Of a stretch of 64,000 bases of DNA, positions 35,846 to 43,984 are shown piece by piece; positions within the stretch are counted from its first letter, which is position 1, and every line of letters starts with the position of its first letter. This DNA comes from Trueperella pecoris. Its GTDB lineage: Bacteria > Actinomycetota > Actinomycetes > Actinomycetales > Actinomycetaceae. A program made the position numbers and the translations under genes. The notes beneath the pieces are model-generated. The model made no database searches and was not told the origin of the DNA. It saw only the letters and a program-made list of their open reading frames with translations. Location of the stretch: the NCBI RefSeq assembly GCF_014926385.1, contig NZ_CP053291.1, forward strand, positions 434,001-498,000. Direction: 5' to 3'.

Positions 35846-35986
35846 AGGTGGCACTGCTTCGTGACGTGATGCACCAGATTCTCCCTTTCGTAGTTCTGGG
35901 GCATCCCGTAAAATAGACCGTTGGTGCCCCGTAGGCACCCGTTGGAAGAACCCTTCCGATGTAGCAATTTCAGTTAAGCGGGGAAC
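35846..35986 (+). promoter_or_regulatory. infA promoter and leader
   Basis: TAAAAT at 35909-35914 is a good -10 with a weak -35 (TTCGTA, 16 bp spacing). The leader contains a small hairpin GGTGCC-CCGTA-GGCACC at 35923-35939. AGCGGGGA precedes infA. Confidence 0.5.
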
Positions 35987-36208
35987 ATGGCGAAAAAAGA
36001 AGGCGTCATCGAAGTAGAGGGCTCGGTCACTGAGGCTTTGCCCAACGCGATGTTTCGTGTCCAGCTAGAGAACGGGCACATGGTGCTCGCACACATCTCT
36101 GGCAAGATGCGTCAGCACTACATCAAGATCCTTCCGGAAGATCGCGTCGTCGTAGAGCTCACGCCCTACGATCTTAGTCGCGGCCGGATCGTGTATCGCT
36201 ACAAGTAA
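35987..36208 (+). CDS. infA: Translation initiation factor IF-1
   Basis: Binds the ribosomal A site during initiation. 73 aa, one OB fold: [29 protein letters not shown], then [38 protein letters not shown]. Length is typical. It is the first gene of the infA-rpmJ-rpsM-rpsK-rpoA-rplQ group. Confidence 0.98.
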   Translation: MAKKEGVIEVEGSVTEALPNAMFRVQLENGHMVLAHISGKMRQHYIKILPEDRVVVELTPYDLSRGRIVYRYK

Positions 36209-36255
36209 ACCGCACTCTACCGCCGGAACGTCTGGCAATAGGAAGCACCACTTTT

Positions 36256-36369
36256 ATGAAGGTCAAGCCTAGCGTTAAGAGGATCTGTGACAACTGCAAG
36301 GTGATTCGTCGCCACGGTCGCGTCATGGTTATCTGCGATAACCCGCGCCACAAGCAGCGTCAGGGCTAA
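36256..36369 (+). CDS. rpmJ: 50S ribosomal protein L36 (bL36), zinc-binding form
   Basis: Small 50S protein at the base of the stalk region. 37 aa: [20 protein letters not shown] then [11 protein letters not shown]. The zinc ligands C11, C14, C27 and H32 are all present, so it is the C+ form. It lies 47 bp after infA, as in most bacteria. Confidence 0.96.
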   Translation: MKVKPSVKRICDNCKVIRRHGRVMVICDNPRHKQRQG

Positions 36370-36525
36370 GAGCCAAAGATCCGTCAGAAGATTCTGACAG
36401 CGGGGTGATTCCCGCGGCAATTGCATTACTAGTGCTACGGCACAACCCTCAGTCCGAAGGCTGAGGCCCACACAAGGGGAAGTAATGCTCCACACCTTCG
36501 GATTAAGACAATAGGGAGCCAAATA
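36370..36525 (+). other. rpmJ-rpsM intercistronic region with hairpins
   Basis: GCGGG/CCCGC near 36400-36416 and CCTCAG/CTGAGG near 36447-36467 form two stems without T-runs. They may be an mRNA regulatory or processing site before rpsM; no gene is supported. Confidence 0.35.
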
Positions 36526-36894
36526 ATGGCACGTCTTTCTGGCGTTGATCTCCCGCGCGAAAAGCGCATCGAGATCGCGCTCACTTACATTTTCGGCATT
36601 GGTCGTACCCGTGCCCAGGAGACCATCGAGGCCACCGGTGTGAATCCGGACGTCCGCGTCAAGGATCTTACTGAGGACGATCTGGTCAAGCTCAAGAACC
36701 ACATCGACGAGAACTACAAGGTCGAAGGCGATCTCCGCCGCGAGATCCAGGCCGATATCCGCCGCAAGGTCGAGATTGGTTGCTACCAGGGCATCCGTCA
36801 CCGCCGTGGCCTGCCAGTGCATGGTCAGCGTACGAAGACGAACGCACGTACCCGCAAGGGTCCGAAGCGCACCGTCGCAGGCAAGAAGAAGTAG
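36526..36894 (+). CDS. rpsM: 30S ribosomal protein S13 (uS13)
   Basis: Head protein that contacts P-site tRNA and L5. 122 aa. [55 protein letters not shown] and the basic end VAGKKK are typical. rpsK follows after 22 bp. Confidence 0.98.
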   Translation: MARLSGVDLPREKRIEIALTYIFGIGRTRAQETIEATGVNPDVRVKDLTEDDLVKLKNHIDENYKVEGDLRREIQADIRRKVEIGCYQGIRHRRGLPVHGQRTKTNARTRKGPKRTVAGKKK

Positions 36895-36916
36895 TTTCGG
36901 GTTTAGGAGTAAGTAA

Positions 36917-37309
36917 ATGCCACCCAAGTCTCAGCGTCGCCCGCGTCGTGCAACGCGTAAGAACGTCCTCAACGGACAGGCGCACATCAAGTCCACATTC
37001 AATAACACGATCGTTTCGATCACCGACGCCAAGGGCGAGGTCATCGCCCAGGCTTCGGCCGGTATGGTCGGCTTCAAGGGCTCACGTAAGTCCACGCCGT
37101 ACGCCGCTCAGCTTGCTGCTGAGAACGCCGCACGCCGTGCCATGGACATGGGCCTGAAGAAGGTCGACGTCTTCGTCAAGGGCCCGGGCTCCGGCCGCGA
37201 GACCGCGATTCGTTCGCTCACCGCTTCCGGCCTCGAGGTCACCTCGATTTCCGATGTGACCCCCCAGGCACACAATGGTTGTCGTCCGCCCAAGCGTCGT
37301 CGCGTCTGA
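36917..37309 (+). CDS. rpsK: 30S ribosomal protein S11 (uS11)
   Basis: Platform protein near the mRNA exit and E site. 130 aa. [43 protein letters not shown] and the C-terminal [18 protein letters not shown] are conserved. rpsD does not follow; it must be elsewhere in the genome, as in Streptomyces and Bifidobacterium. Confidence 0.98.
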   Translation: MPPKSQRRPRRATRKNVLNGQAHIKSTFNNTIVSITDAKGEVIAQASAGMVGFKGSRKSTPYAAQLAAENAARRAMDMGLKKVDVFVKGPGSGRETAIRSLTASGLEVTSISDVTPQAHNGCRPPKRRRV

Positions 37310-37315
37310 TCGCAG

Positions 37316-37351
37316 GTTGGCTTCCCATGGCGTAAGCGTTGGGGAGCCAAC
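37316..37351 (+). other. Hairpin in the rpsK-rpoA gap
   Basis: GTTGGCTTCCC and GGGGAGCCAAC are almost fully complementary, with a 14-nt loop. There is no T-run, so it is more likely a processing or stability element than a terminator. Confidence 0.45.
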
Positions 37352-37454
37352 AACCGCAGGGCGAGTCTGACGCTCGCGATACTGCAGGGGATGAACCCAA
37401 AGAAATATTTGTCTGGGTGTCATATAGCGGGCACCTGTCGAAAGGACATCACCA

Positions 37455-38453
37455 GTGATCATTGAACAGCGACCCACGCTGACGGAAGACAAGATCTCCG
37501 ATACACGTTCGCGCTTTACGCTCGATCCGCTCGAGCCCGGCTTTGGTTACACGCTGGGTAATTCCCTGCGTCGTACCCTGCTGTCGTCGATCCCCGGCGC
37601 TGCTATCACCTCGGTTCATATCGACGGCGTTCTCCACGAGTTCTCCACTGTTCCCGGCTGCAAGGAAGATGTCGCCGAGATCATTTTGAACATCAAGGAG
37701 CTCGTCGTTACTTCCGAGCACGATGAGCCGGTGCTCATGTACCTGCGTAAGCAGGGCCCGGGCGAGGTCTTGGCTTCGGATATCACGCCGCCCGCCGGCG
37801 TCGAGATTCATAACCCGGACCTCGTGATCGCCACCCTCAACGAGAAGGGCAAGATCGAGGTTGACCTGACCGTCGAGCGTGGCCGTGGATATGTTTCGGC
37901 TGCTCAGAACAACTCGCCGGATTACGAGATTGGTCGCATTCCGATCGACTCGATCTACTCTCCGGTTGTCAAGGTTTCCTACAAGGTCGAGGCCACCCGT
38001 GTTGGCCAGCGCACCGACTTCGATAAGCTCATTGTTGACGTCGAGACCAAGCCTTCTACCGCCCCGCGCGATGCTTTCGCTTCGGCCGGTAAGACGCTCG
38101 TGGAGCTCTTCGGTCTGTGCACTGAGCTCAACGAGGAGGTCGAGGGCCTGGAGCTGAAGGAAGCTCCGGTTGTCGAGCAGCAGTCGTCCGATCTGCAGCG
38201 TCCGATCACGATCCTGAACCTGCCTGCTCGCTCGCAGAATTGCCTGCAGCGTGAGGGCATCCACACGATCGGTGAACTCGTTCTGCGTTCCGAGGCTGAC
38301 CTCCTCGACATTCGTAACTTCGGTGCGAAGTCGATCGAGGATGTCAAGGATGAGCTTGCAAAGCTTGACCTGCGCCTGAAGGATTCGCCTGCGGGCTTCA
38401 TGTCTGGCTTCGGTGACGACGCCTACGGCATGCAGTTCAGCGACGACGCTTAA
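37455..38453 (+). CDS. rpoA: DNA-directed RNA polymerase subunit alpha
   Basis: Assembles RNA polymerase (N-terminal domain, about 1-230) and contacts UP elements and activators (C-terminal domain, about 250-332). 332 aa. [41 protein letters not shown]-type loop [13 protein letters not shown] and the CTD helices [21 protein letters not shown] and LRNFG-like [13 protein letters not shown] are typical. It uses a GTG start. Confidence 0.98.
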   Translation: MIIEQRPTLTEDKISDTRSRFTLDPLEPGFGYTLGNSLRRTLLSSIPGAAITSVHIDGVLHEFSTVPGCKEDVAEIILNIKELVVTSEHDEPVLMYLRKQGPGEVLASDITPPAGVEIHNPDLVIATLNEKGKIEVDLTVERGRGYVSAAQNNSPDYEIGRIPIDSIYSPVVKVSYKVEATRVGQRTDFDKLIVDVETKPSTAPRDAFASAGKTLVELFGLCTELNEEVEGLELKEAPVVEQQSSDLQRPITILNLPARSQNCLQREGIHTIGELVLRSEADLLDIRNFGAKSIEDVKDELAKLDLRLKDSPAGFMSGFGDDAYGMQFSDDA

Positions 38454-38477
38454 TTTAGAATTTTCCCTGTCCTCGGT

Positions 38478-38489
38478 CACGACGCCGTA
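38478..38489 (-). repeat. 12-mer motif copy between rpoA and rplQ (one mismatch)
   Basis: Reads TACGGCGTCGTG on the minus strand, 25 bp after the rpoA stop; differs from the other copies only in its first base. Confidence 0.6.
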
Positions 38490-38547
38490 GGGGAGGGTTG
38501 CGGCCGGGCTCGCGAGAGCCTTCCCGCACCGTTATTTAGGAGAAAAC

Positions 38548-39072
38548 ATGCCCAAGCCCGCAAAGGGTCCGCGCCTGGGAGGCAGCCCGTCCCACGAGCG
38601 CAAGATTATTGCCAACCTGTGCAAGCAGCTGATCACCAATGAGTCTGTTGTGACCACGGAGACCCGCGCCAAGCGTGTCCGCCCGCACATCGAGAAACTC
38701 ATCACGAAGGCGAAGAAGGGCGACACCTACAACCGTCGTCTTGCCCTCCGTGTTCTCGGTGACCGCGAGGTTGCCTACATCCTCTTCGAGGAGCTCGGCC
38801 CGAAGTTCGCCGAGCGCAACGGTGGCTACACCCGTATCACCAAGCTTCCTAACCGCAAGGGTGACAACGCGCCGATGGCTCTGATCGAGCTCGTTCTTGA
38901 GCCGGTTTCGCCCAAGCAGGCCGTCGTCAAGGAAGCGGAGAAGGTTGCCGAGAAGGCCGCCGAGTCGCCGGAGTCAGCAGATTCCGCTGAGTCAGCAGAG
39001 TCCGCTGAGTCGGCAGAGTCCGCTGAGTCGCCGGAGTCGGCTGATTCGGTCGAGGAGACCGAGGCAAAGTAG
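38548..39072 (+). CDS. rplQ: 50S ribosomal protein L17 (bL17) with repetitive acidic tail
   Basis: L17 lies near the tunnel exit. 174 aa, against about 120-130 for the core. The core starts [29 protein letters not shown] and has [25 protein letters not shown]. After about residue 130 comes a tail made of E/S/A/P/D repeats (ESAESAES type) encoded by an 18-bp-like tandem DNA repeat. Extended, acidic L17 tails occur in actinobacteria; the high regularity here suggests a length-variable tract. Confidence 0.96.
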   Translation: MPKPAKGPRLGGSPSHERKIIANLCKQLITNESVVTTETRAKRVRPHIEKLITKAKKGDTYNRRLALRVLGDREVAYILFEELGPKFAERNGGYTRITKLPNRKGDNAPMALIELVLEPVSPKQAVVKEAEKVAEKAAESPESADSAESAESAESAESAESPESADSVEETEAK

Positions 39073-39085
39073 CTCATGCTAGAGG

Positions 39086-39127
39086 GCAGGGCCCGGCGTG
39101 CATATGCGCGCCGGGCCCTGCTTCTTT
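39086..39127 (+). terminator. Terminator of the alpha operon after rplQ
   Basis: GCAGGGCCCGGCG and CGCCGGGCCCTGC form a 13-bp stem with loop TGCATATGCG, followed by TTCTTT. It ends the infA-rplQ group. Confidence 0.92.
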
Positions 39128-39143
39128 CAGTAAGCGTTCCGGT

Positions 39144-39923
39144 TTAGACCCAATCAACGTTGTCCAGATCGACGCCGTTGTCTATGGCATTGGCGTCGAT
39201 AACGGCGTGTAGCCATGCGGCGAGCCCTTCGGCAACCGCGTCATAGCGAGCGGCAAAGCGGTGGTCGGCAATGTAGCCGCGCCCGAGCAAGACGTGCTTG
39301 GAGTGTGTCACGGGGAAGTAGCCCTCCGAGAGCATCTGGCGGTGCTCCTCTGCTAGTGCGTTGGCCTGTGCAGATCCAGGAAGAACCCCAGCTCGCATGG
39401 CATCGCCGAGGCGGCTTTCGAGGGCACGCATACGGTCACGTATTGTTTCCCAATCGCCAGCCGTCATACGTGCCTGACGTTCCTGAGAGATCCGCCAGTC
39501 ATCGGTGCCGGCATATTTGTTTTCGGCCTCTGCGTGATACGCCGCGAAGTTGGCGTCTCCCAGCACTTTCGCAACATCGTCTACGCTGAGTTTTCGTTCG
39601 GTCATGGCATCCTTCAAGAGATAGTCGAGAGCTTGAACCATTCGGCTAAGCTCGTCTTGTTTGTCCATGAGAAGCTGACGTTGCCGTCGAAGGTGCTCCA
39701 CGTCACTATCGGACGAATCCAGCAACGCTCGAATGCTATCCAAGCTCATGCCGGTTGCCCGATAGGTGATGATGCGTTGCAGGCGCGCAACGTCGTCGTC
39801 GGTGTATAGGCGGTAATCGGACCACGTGCGGTGAGCAGGAGTGACCAGACCACGTTCTTGCCAATAGTGGAGCGTTCGTACGGTGACGCCCAGGAGCTGA
39901 GCTACGTCGCCAACTGTTCTCAT
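39144..39923 (-). CDS. MerR-family regulator with TipAS-type effector domain
   Basis: Transcription regulator that twists promoter DNA with an overlong spacer. 259 aa: MerR helix-turn-helix (about 1-70, VGDVAQLLGVTVRTLHYWQERGLVTPAHRT), a coiled-coil dimer helix (about 75-115), and a C-terminal helical domain with EGYFPVTHSKHVLLGRGYIADHRFAARYD, the TipAS antibiotic-recognition pattern. In Streptomyces TipAL binds thiopeptides and activates its own gene. No separate target gene is adjacent, so self-control is likely. Confidence 0.88.
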   Translation of the reverse strand: MRTVGDVAQLLGVTVRTLHYWQERGLVTPAHRTWSDYRLYTDDDVARLQRIITYRATGMSLDSIRALLDSSDSDVEHLRRQRQLLMDKQDELSRMVQALDYLLKDAMTERKLSVDDVAKVLGDANFAAYHAEAENKYAGTDDWRISQERQARMTAGDWETIRDRMRALESRLGDAMRAGVLPGSAQANALAEEHRQMLSEGYFPVTHSKHVLLGRGYIADHRFAARYDAVAEGLAAWLHAVIDANAIDNGVDLDNVDWV

Positions 39924-39936
39924 GAACCTACCTTCG

Positions 39937-39960
39937 TCGCTAACGCCGCGTGAGGGTCAA
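39937..39960 (-). promoter_or_regulatory. Probable promoter/operator of the merR-like gene
   Basis: On the minus strand TTGACC (39955-39960) is directly followed by the dyad CTCACGC-G-GCGTTAG (39940-39954) and, after a 19-bp spacer, GAAGGT. A dyad inside a 19-bp spacer is the MerR hallmark. The -10 match is poor and it overlaps the GAAGGTAGG ribosome site just before the ATG. Confidence 0.6.
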
Positions 39961-39976
39961 GCATCTACCTGTGCCC

Positions 39977-40048
39977 GTCCTTCGATGTAGGAATATGGAT
40001 CGATCTTCGTATATATCAAGAGCGGTCCATATTCCTACATCGAAGGAC
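39977..40048. repeat. Perfect 23-bp inverted repeat with 26-bp centre
   Basis: GTCCTTCGATGTAGGAATATGGA-type arm at 39977-39999 is the exact reverse complement of 40026-40048. The centre contains CTTCG-TATATA-TCAAG, itself near-palindromic. No T-run follows on either strand. It lies between the merR-like gene and the end of the arsenic-type cassette. Function unknown: operator, transcription barrier or remnant of a small mobile element. Confidence 0.9.
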
Positions 40049-40071
40049 ATGCCGTGGTGGGGGCGGGAGGC

Positions 40072-40305
40072 CTAACGCTGGAGCAGCTGCTCGATTTCCT
40101 TCGCCTTCGGCACGCGCCCGGAAACCACGACCTCGCCGTCGATGACGAGCCCAGGCGTAGCCATGATGCCGTAGCTCATGATCTGTGCGTAATCGGTGAC
40201 GTGATTGATGGTGGCGTCTAGGCCAAGAGAATCGACCGCCTTGCGTGTTTCGTTTTCGAGGTTGATGCAGTTACGGCAACCGGGGCCGAGAATGGTGATG
40301 TCCAT
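40072..40305 (-). CDS. Small thioredoxin-like redox protein
   Basis: 77-aa single-domain thioredoxin-fold protein of the redox-active disulfide protein type. MDITILGPGCRNCINLENE carries a CxxC pair (C10, C13), then the cis-proline turn MATPGLVIDGEVV. AGGAG precedes the ATG at 40305; a longer in-frame reading would run through the arsC-like gene and is rejected. It is last in the arsR-permease-arsC cassette, so a role in recycling the reductase or the permease-associated cysteines is inferred. Confidence 0.85.
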   Translation of the reverse strand: MDITILGPGCRNCINLENETRKAVDSLGLDATINHVTDYAQIMSYGIMATPGLVIDGEVVVSGRVPKAKEIEQLLQR

Positions 40306-40321
40306 GGGTCTCCTAGTGTTG

Positions 40322-40720
40322 TTAGTTTGCGATTCGTGTGAGTAGGTCGTCGATGTGTGCGGCGATATCGTCGCGGATGGCGCGCACTGTGTCGATGGGC
40401 TGGCCGTTGGGGTCTTCGATGGGCCAGTCTTCATAGTGCGTGCCGGGGAAGATGGGGCAGCTTTCGCCACATCCCATGGTGATGACCCAGTCGCTCGCGG
40501 CGATGTCCTCAGGTTCGAGCCGGCGGGGCGCGGACTCTGCCTCGAGCCCCATCTCATGCAGGAGCTCGATCGTGACGTCGTGAAGCTCGTCGGCGGGGTC
40601 GGTGCCGGCGGACAGGATGCGCACATGTGGCCCGGCCTTTTCCCGGGCGATGGCGGCGGCGATTTGGGAACGGCCCGCGTTCTTCCGGCAGGCGAAGAGG
40701 ATGGTGACAGGGGAGTCCAT
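40322..40720 (-). CDS. arsC: ArsC-like arsenate reductase (low-molecular-weight phosphatase family)
   Basis: Thioredoxin-linked reductase or phosphatase. 132 aa from ATG 40720 after GGAGGGC. The phosphate loop CRKNAGRS fits CX5R(S/T), and the C-terminal DP(W)-type acid region is ITMGCGESCPIFPGTHYEDWPIEDP, which in ArsC holds the redox cysteines. The second residue group FACRKN replaces the commoner CVHN/CTGN, so the exact substrate needs care. It sits in an arsR operon, which favours arsenate. Confidence 0.82.
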   Translation of the reverse strand: MDSPVTILFACRKNAGRSQIAAAIAREKAGPHVRILSAGTDPADELHDVTIELLHEMGLEAESAPRRLEPEDIAASDWVITMGCGESCPIFPGTHYEDWPIEDPNGQPIDTVRAIRDDIAAHIDDLLTRIAN

Positions 40721-40730
40721 GTAGCCCTCC

Positions 40731-41764
40731 TTAGGCGAAGACGTTGAACAGGTAGCCGACGAGGATGATGCCGGCGGTGACGGCACCGAAGAAGATGGCG
40801 AGCAGCTTTGGCTTCATCACCTTCCGTAGCATGATCGCCTCGGGGATGGACAGAGCGATGGCGCCCATCATGAGCGCCATGACGGTGCCGAGCGGCATCC
40901 CCTTAGCCCAGAGCGCCTCGCCGATGGGGACGACCCCTCCACCGTTGGCGTAGAGCGGTACCCGATAAGGGTGGCCAGCGGAACGCCGAAGGGGTTGTCT
41001 GGGCCAACGTGTCGCGCGAAGAAGTCGGCCGGCACCCACCCGTGGATAGCCGCGCCGATGCCCACGCCCAGCAGCACCCACATCCAGACTTTCGTGAAGA
41101 TTTCGCGTGACTCGTCGAGGGCGGCGTCGACGCGCTCGCGCAGGGTCGGCACGTGGCCGTCGGCCCGCAGCTTGCCGATCGCCATGCCCCTCACCGAGTC
41201 TTCCACGAGGTGGTCGAGTTTGAATCGGCTCAGGATCCAGCCGACGCCGAGGGCGATGAGCGAGCCAGCGAGGACGTATGCGGCGGCGATCCCGACGCCG
41301 AACTGCGCGGCGATGAGGATGGCGGCTGTTTCGCTGACGAGCGGCGAGGCGATGAGGAAGGTCAGTGTGATCGCCAGCGGTATGCCAGCGGCGACGAACC
41401 CAATGAAGAGCGGGATTGAGGAGCACGAGCAGAACGGGGTGACGACGCCGAGGACGACGGCCAGCGTCAGCCCGACGCCGAGTCCGCGGCCCTCGAGGAA
41501 TTCTCGCGCTCGCGTGAGGTCGAGGCTGGCGCGCAGCATCCCGATGACGAACATGAGCCCGGTCAGCAGGAGAAGGATTTTGACTGTGTCGTAGAGGAAG
41601 AAGTGGATGGATGAGCCGAGCCGTGCCTCGAGGTTCATCCCGAATATGTCGCCCAGGAGCCAGTTCCAGAAGGAGCCGTTGGCGGCGTATGCCCCGATCC
41701 ATGCGCTGGCTGCGCCGGCCAGGGTGAGCCACAGCGGCGTCGTGCGAAGTGCCCGGGAGTTCAT
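40731..41764 (-). pseudogene. Permease of the ArsP/COG0701 family, broken by a one-base frameshift
   Basis: Membrane permease that in its family exports organoarsenicals or related compounds. Reading starts at ATG 41764 (overlapping the arsR stop) with MNSRALRTTPLWLTL, several hydrophobic segments and the conserved VVTPFCSCSSIPLF motif. Around 40958-40963 (minus GGGTAC) the frame is lost; one extra base would restore ATLIGVPLYANGGGVVPIGEALWAKG and the normal C-terminus down to 40731, about 344 aa. It is either a true pseudogene or a sequencing error in a G-run. Confidence 0.85.
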
Positions 41765-42063
41765 CGGGCCTCCGAGGGGAGGGCGGCGTGGAGGCGAGCC
41801 AGTGCGCCTTCGGTCAGTGAGTAGTCGACCCAGCGTCCCCTGCGGGTGCTGGTGACGAGGCCGGCGTCGCGAAGGACGCGCAGGTGGTAGGAGAGAAGGT
41901 TGTCGGGGACCGGCGGGGAAGTCTGAAGGTTGCAGACGCATGCGGGCCCTTTGCACAGCTGGGTGAGGAGGCCGAGCCGAATGGGGTCTGCGACGGCGGA
42001 GAGTAGCGCGGCGGCCTCGCCGATGGTGTCAACGACGCCGTCTGGCGCGGTTGCGTCATCCAT
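41761..42063 (-). CDS. arsR: ArsR-family metalloregulator
   Basis: Winged-helix repressor that leaves DNA when it binds arsenite or antimonite. 100 aa, normal. The metal-site motif is ACVCNLQ (C-V-C), then the recognition helix PDNLLSYHLRVLRDAGLV and the wing RRGRWVDY. Its stop overlaps the permease start by four bases. A 29-bp palindrome upstream is the likely operator. Confidence 0.93.
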   Translation of the reverse strand: MDDATAPDGVVDTIGEAAALLSAVADPIRLGLLTQLCKGPACVCNLQTSPPVPDNLLSYHLRVLRDAGLVTSTRRGRWVDYSLTEGALARLHAALPSEAR

Positions 42064-42075
42064 GCAAGTCTCATT

Positions 42076-42132
42076 TCAATTAGTCTTGAATCAAGAACAA
42101 TTGAAGTATACGTCTGCGGGCCCCGTGCGCAA
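42076..42132 (-). promoter_or_regulatory. arsR promoter and 29-bp palindromic operator
   Basis: 42076-42104 reads TCAATT-ag-TCTTGA-a-TCAAGA-ac-AATTGA, an almost perfect palindrome of the ArsR operator type. Just upstream (minus strand) TATACT (42105-42110) is a strong -10 with TTGCGC (42127-42132) at 16-bp spacing. The operator starts immediately after the -10, so a bound repressor would block initiation. Confidence 0.75.
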
Positions 42133-42155
42133 GTGTTGTACGCAACGGGGCCCGC
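42116..42155 (-). terminator. Hairpin after the amino acid ABC operon, overlapping the arsR promoter
   Basis: GCGGGCCCCGT and ACGGGGCCCGC form a stem of 11 bp with extra pairing GCG/CGC inside. It lies 12 bp after the ATPase stop. No T-run follows on the minus strand; the arsR -35 box lies within it. Confidence 0.6.
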
Positions 42156-42166
42156 GAGGGTGGAAA

Positions 42167-42928
42167 CTACAGAACCTTCGCGAGGAAGTCCTTCGTGCGC
42201 GGATGGGTGGGGTTGTCGAAGATTTGCGCGGGCGTGCCGGCCTCGACGATCTGTCCCTCGTCCATGAGGATCACTTGGTCGGAAACTTCGCGCGCAAAGC
42301 CGATCTCGTGGGTAACGACGATCATCGTCATGCCCTGCGCAGCAAGGTTCTGCATCACGGCGAGCACCTCGCCAACCAGCTCGGGATCGAGTGCGGACGT
42401 CGGCTCGTCGAACAACATCAACTCCGGATCCATCGCCAGCGCGCGCGCAATCGCCACGCGTTGCTGCTGGCCACCCGACAGCTCGGAGGGGTAGTGGTCC
42501 GCACGGTCCGCCAGCCCTACCTGGGCGAGAAGCTCCTGTGCGCGCTTCTTTGCCTCCGCCTTGGACATGCCTTTGACCTGAATGGGGGCCTCCATGACGT
42601 TTTCGAGCGCCGTCATGTGCGGGAAAAGATTGAAACGCTGGAAGACCATGCCGATGCGCGAGCGCTGGGCCGCGATCTCCTTCTCGGTGAGGTCATGGAG
42701 CTTGCCGCCCTTGACGGCGTAGCCCATGAGCTGACCGTCGACGGTGATTGCTCCGGCCTGAATCGTCTCGAGGACGTTGACGCAGCGCAGAATCGTCGAC
42801 TTTCCGGAACCCGAGGGGCCCAGGATCGTGGTCACTGATCCGCGCGCGACGTCGAAGCTCACCCCGCGTAGCACGTGCAAGTCGTCGAAGAATTTATGGA
42901 CGTCACGGACCTCAACCATGTTGTTCAT
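42167..42928 (-). CDS. Polar amino acid ABC transporter, ATP-binding protein
   Basis: Cytoplasmic ATPase of a GlnQ/HisP-type importer. 253 aa. Walker [10 protein letters not shown] (about 38-46), Q-loop [18 protein letters not shown], signature [15 protein letters not shown], Walker [15 protein letters not shown], switch His [12 protein letters not shown]. The end matches the family ([18 protein letters not shown]). It is the last gene of the minus-strand operon substrate-binding protein / permease / ATPase. Confidence 0.93.
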   Translation of the reverse strand: MNNMVEVRDVHKFFDDLHVLRGVSFDVARGSVTTILGPSGSGKSTILRCVNVLETIQAGAITVDGQLMGYAVKGGKLHDLTEKEIAAQRSRIGMVFQRFNLFPHMTALENVMEAPIQVKGMSKAEAKKRAQELLAQVGLADRADHYPSELSGGQQQRVAIARALAMDPELMLFDEPTSALDPELVGEVLAVMQNLAAQGMTMIVVTHEIGFAREVSDQVILMDEGQIVEAGTPAQIFDNPTHPRTKDFLAKVL

Positions 42929-42965
42929 TGGAATCTCATTTCGCGAAATCTAGGGGGCGAGTGTC

Positions 42966-43946
42966 TTACGGGGTGTACTCGATCATCGGATCGTCCGTGG
43001 TGGTGCCAGCGGCGTTGATCGCTGCCTGCCGTGAGCGACGTTGCTTGGCCTTCGCGCGGCGGGAGAGCCGGTCGAGGCCACCATCCTTAACACCGCGACC
43101 GTAGTAGGCCTCGATGTAGTGTTGGCCCACCATGAGAAGCGAGGTGATCGCTAGGTACCAGATGACGGCGATGAGCAACCACGGAATTTGCTTGAGTGTG
43201 GCGAAGCCGAGTGCATTGGTCACGTAGGTCAGGTCGAGGGTGAAGGGAACCGCGGAAACAAGCGAGGTGGTCTTGAGCATCGAGATGGTCTCGTTGCCTG
43301 TGGGTGGGATGATGACGCGCATCGCCTGCGGGAAGACGATGCGGCGTAGGACCTGCGAGCGGGACATGCCGAGGGCCTTTGCGGCCTCCTCCTGGCCCGG
43401 GTCAACCGAGTTCAGGCCCGAACGGACGATTTCCGACAGGTAGGCGCCTTCGTTGAGTCCCAGGCCGAGGACGGCGTAGACGAACATGGTTCGTTGCAGG
43501 TCCCCGGGTACGAGGCGGTTGGGATTAATCGTGAAGAAGTCGATGCCGGTGAAGGGAAGTCCGACCGTGATGGTCGTGAAGAGCGTACCAATGAGGCCCC
43601 AGAAGATGAGCTGGGTGTAGATCGGAGTTCCGCGGAAGAACCAGATGTAGGCCATGGCAACCCAGCGCAGGACGGGGTTGAGTGAGCGGCGCATGATGGC
43701 CATGGTGACCGCGAGGATGATGCCGAGCACCATCGCTCCGATCGTGAGCGCGAGCGTCCACCCCACGGCCTTGATGACTTCGGGGCGGAAGAGGTTCGCC
43801 CACACGACGTCCCAGTGCCAGTTCGGGTTCGTGATGAGAACATTGGCGAACATGATGGCGATGATGCCGACGACGATCGCGGAGACGAAGCGGCCCCAGT
43901 GTCGCACTGGTACAGCTTCGATAACTGCGATGTTTTCGTGTTTCAT
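42966..43946 (-). CDS. Polar amino acid ABC transporter, permease
   Basis: Membrane subunit of the HisMQ type. 326 aa with about five to six hydrophobic segments, the EAA loop EEAAKALGMSRSQVLRRIVFPQAMRVIIPP, and a long basic C-terminal tail (RRAKAKQRRSRQAA). The N-terminal region before the first conserved helix is longer than in the shortest family members. It is the only permease gene, so it probably works as a homodimer. Confidence 0.92.
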   Translation of the reverse strand: MKHENIAVIEAVPVRHWGRFVSAIVVGIIAIMFANVLITNPNWHWDVVWANLFRPEVIKAVGWTLALTIGAMVLGIILAVTMAIMRRSLNPVLRWVAMAYIWFFRGTPIYTQLIFWGLIGTLFTTITVGLPFTGIDFFTINPNRLVPGDLQRTMFVYAVLGLGLNEGAYLSEIVRSGLNSVDPGQEEAAKALGMSRSQVLRRIVFPQAMRVIIPPTGNETISMLKTTSLVSAVPFTLDLTYVTNALGFATLKQIPWLLIAVIWYLAITSLLMVGQHYIEAYYGRGVKDGGLDRLSRRAKAKQRRSRQAAINAAGTTTDDPMIEYTP

Positions 43947-43984
43947 GGATGAGCCTTCTTCAAGATTGGTGTGGATGAGCGAGG

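Noticed and set aside
38940-39072. Tandem DNA repeat as an intergenic satellite
   Set aside because: The repeat is in frame inside rplQ and encodes its tail.
39977-40048. Intrinsic terminator for the arsenic-type cassette
   Set aside because: A perfect stem, but a 26-nt loop and no T-run on either strand.
40955-40966. Programmed -1 frameshift in the permease gene
   Set aside because: The local sequence ATC GGG TAC has no slippery heptamer and no clear downstream pseudoknot; a deletion or sequencing error explains it better.
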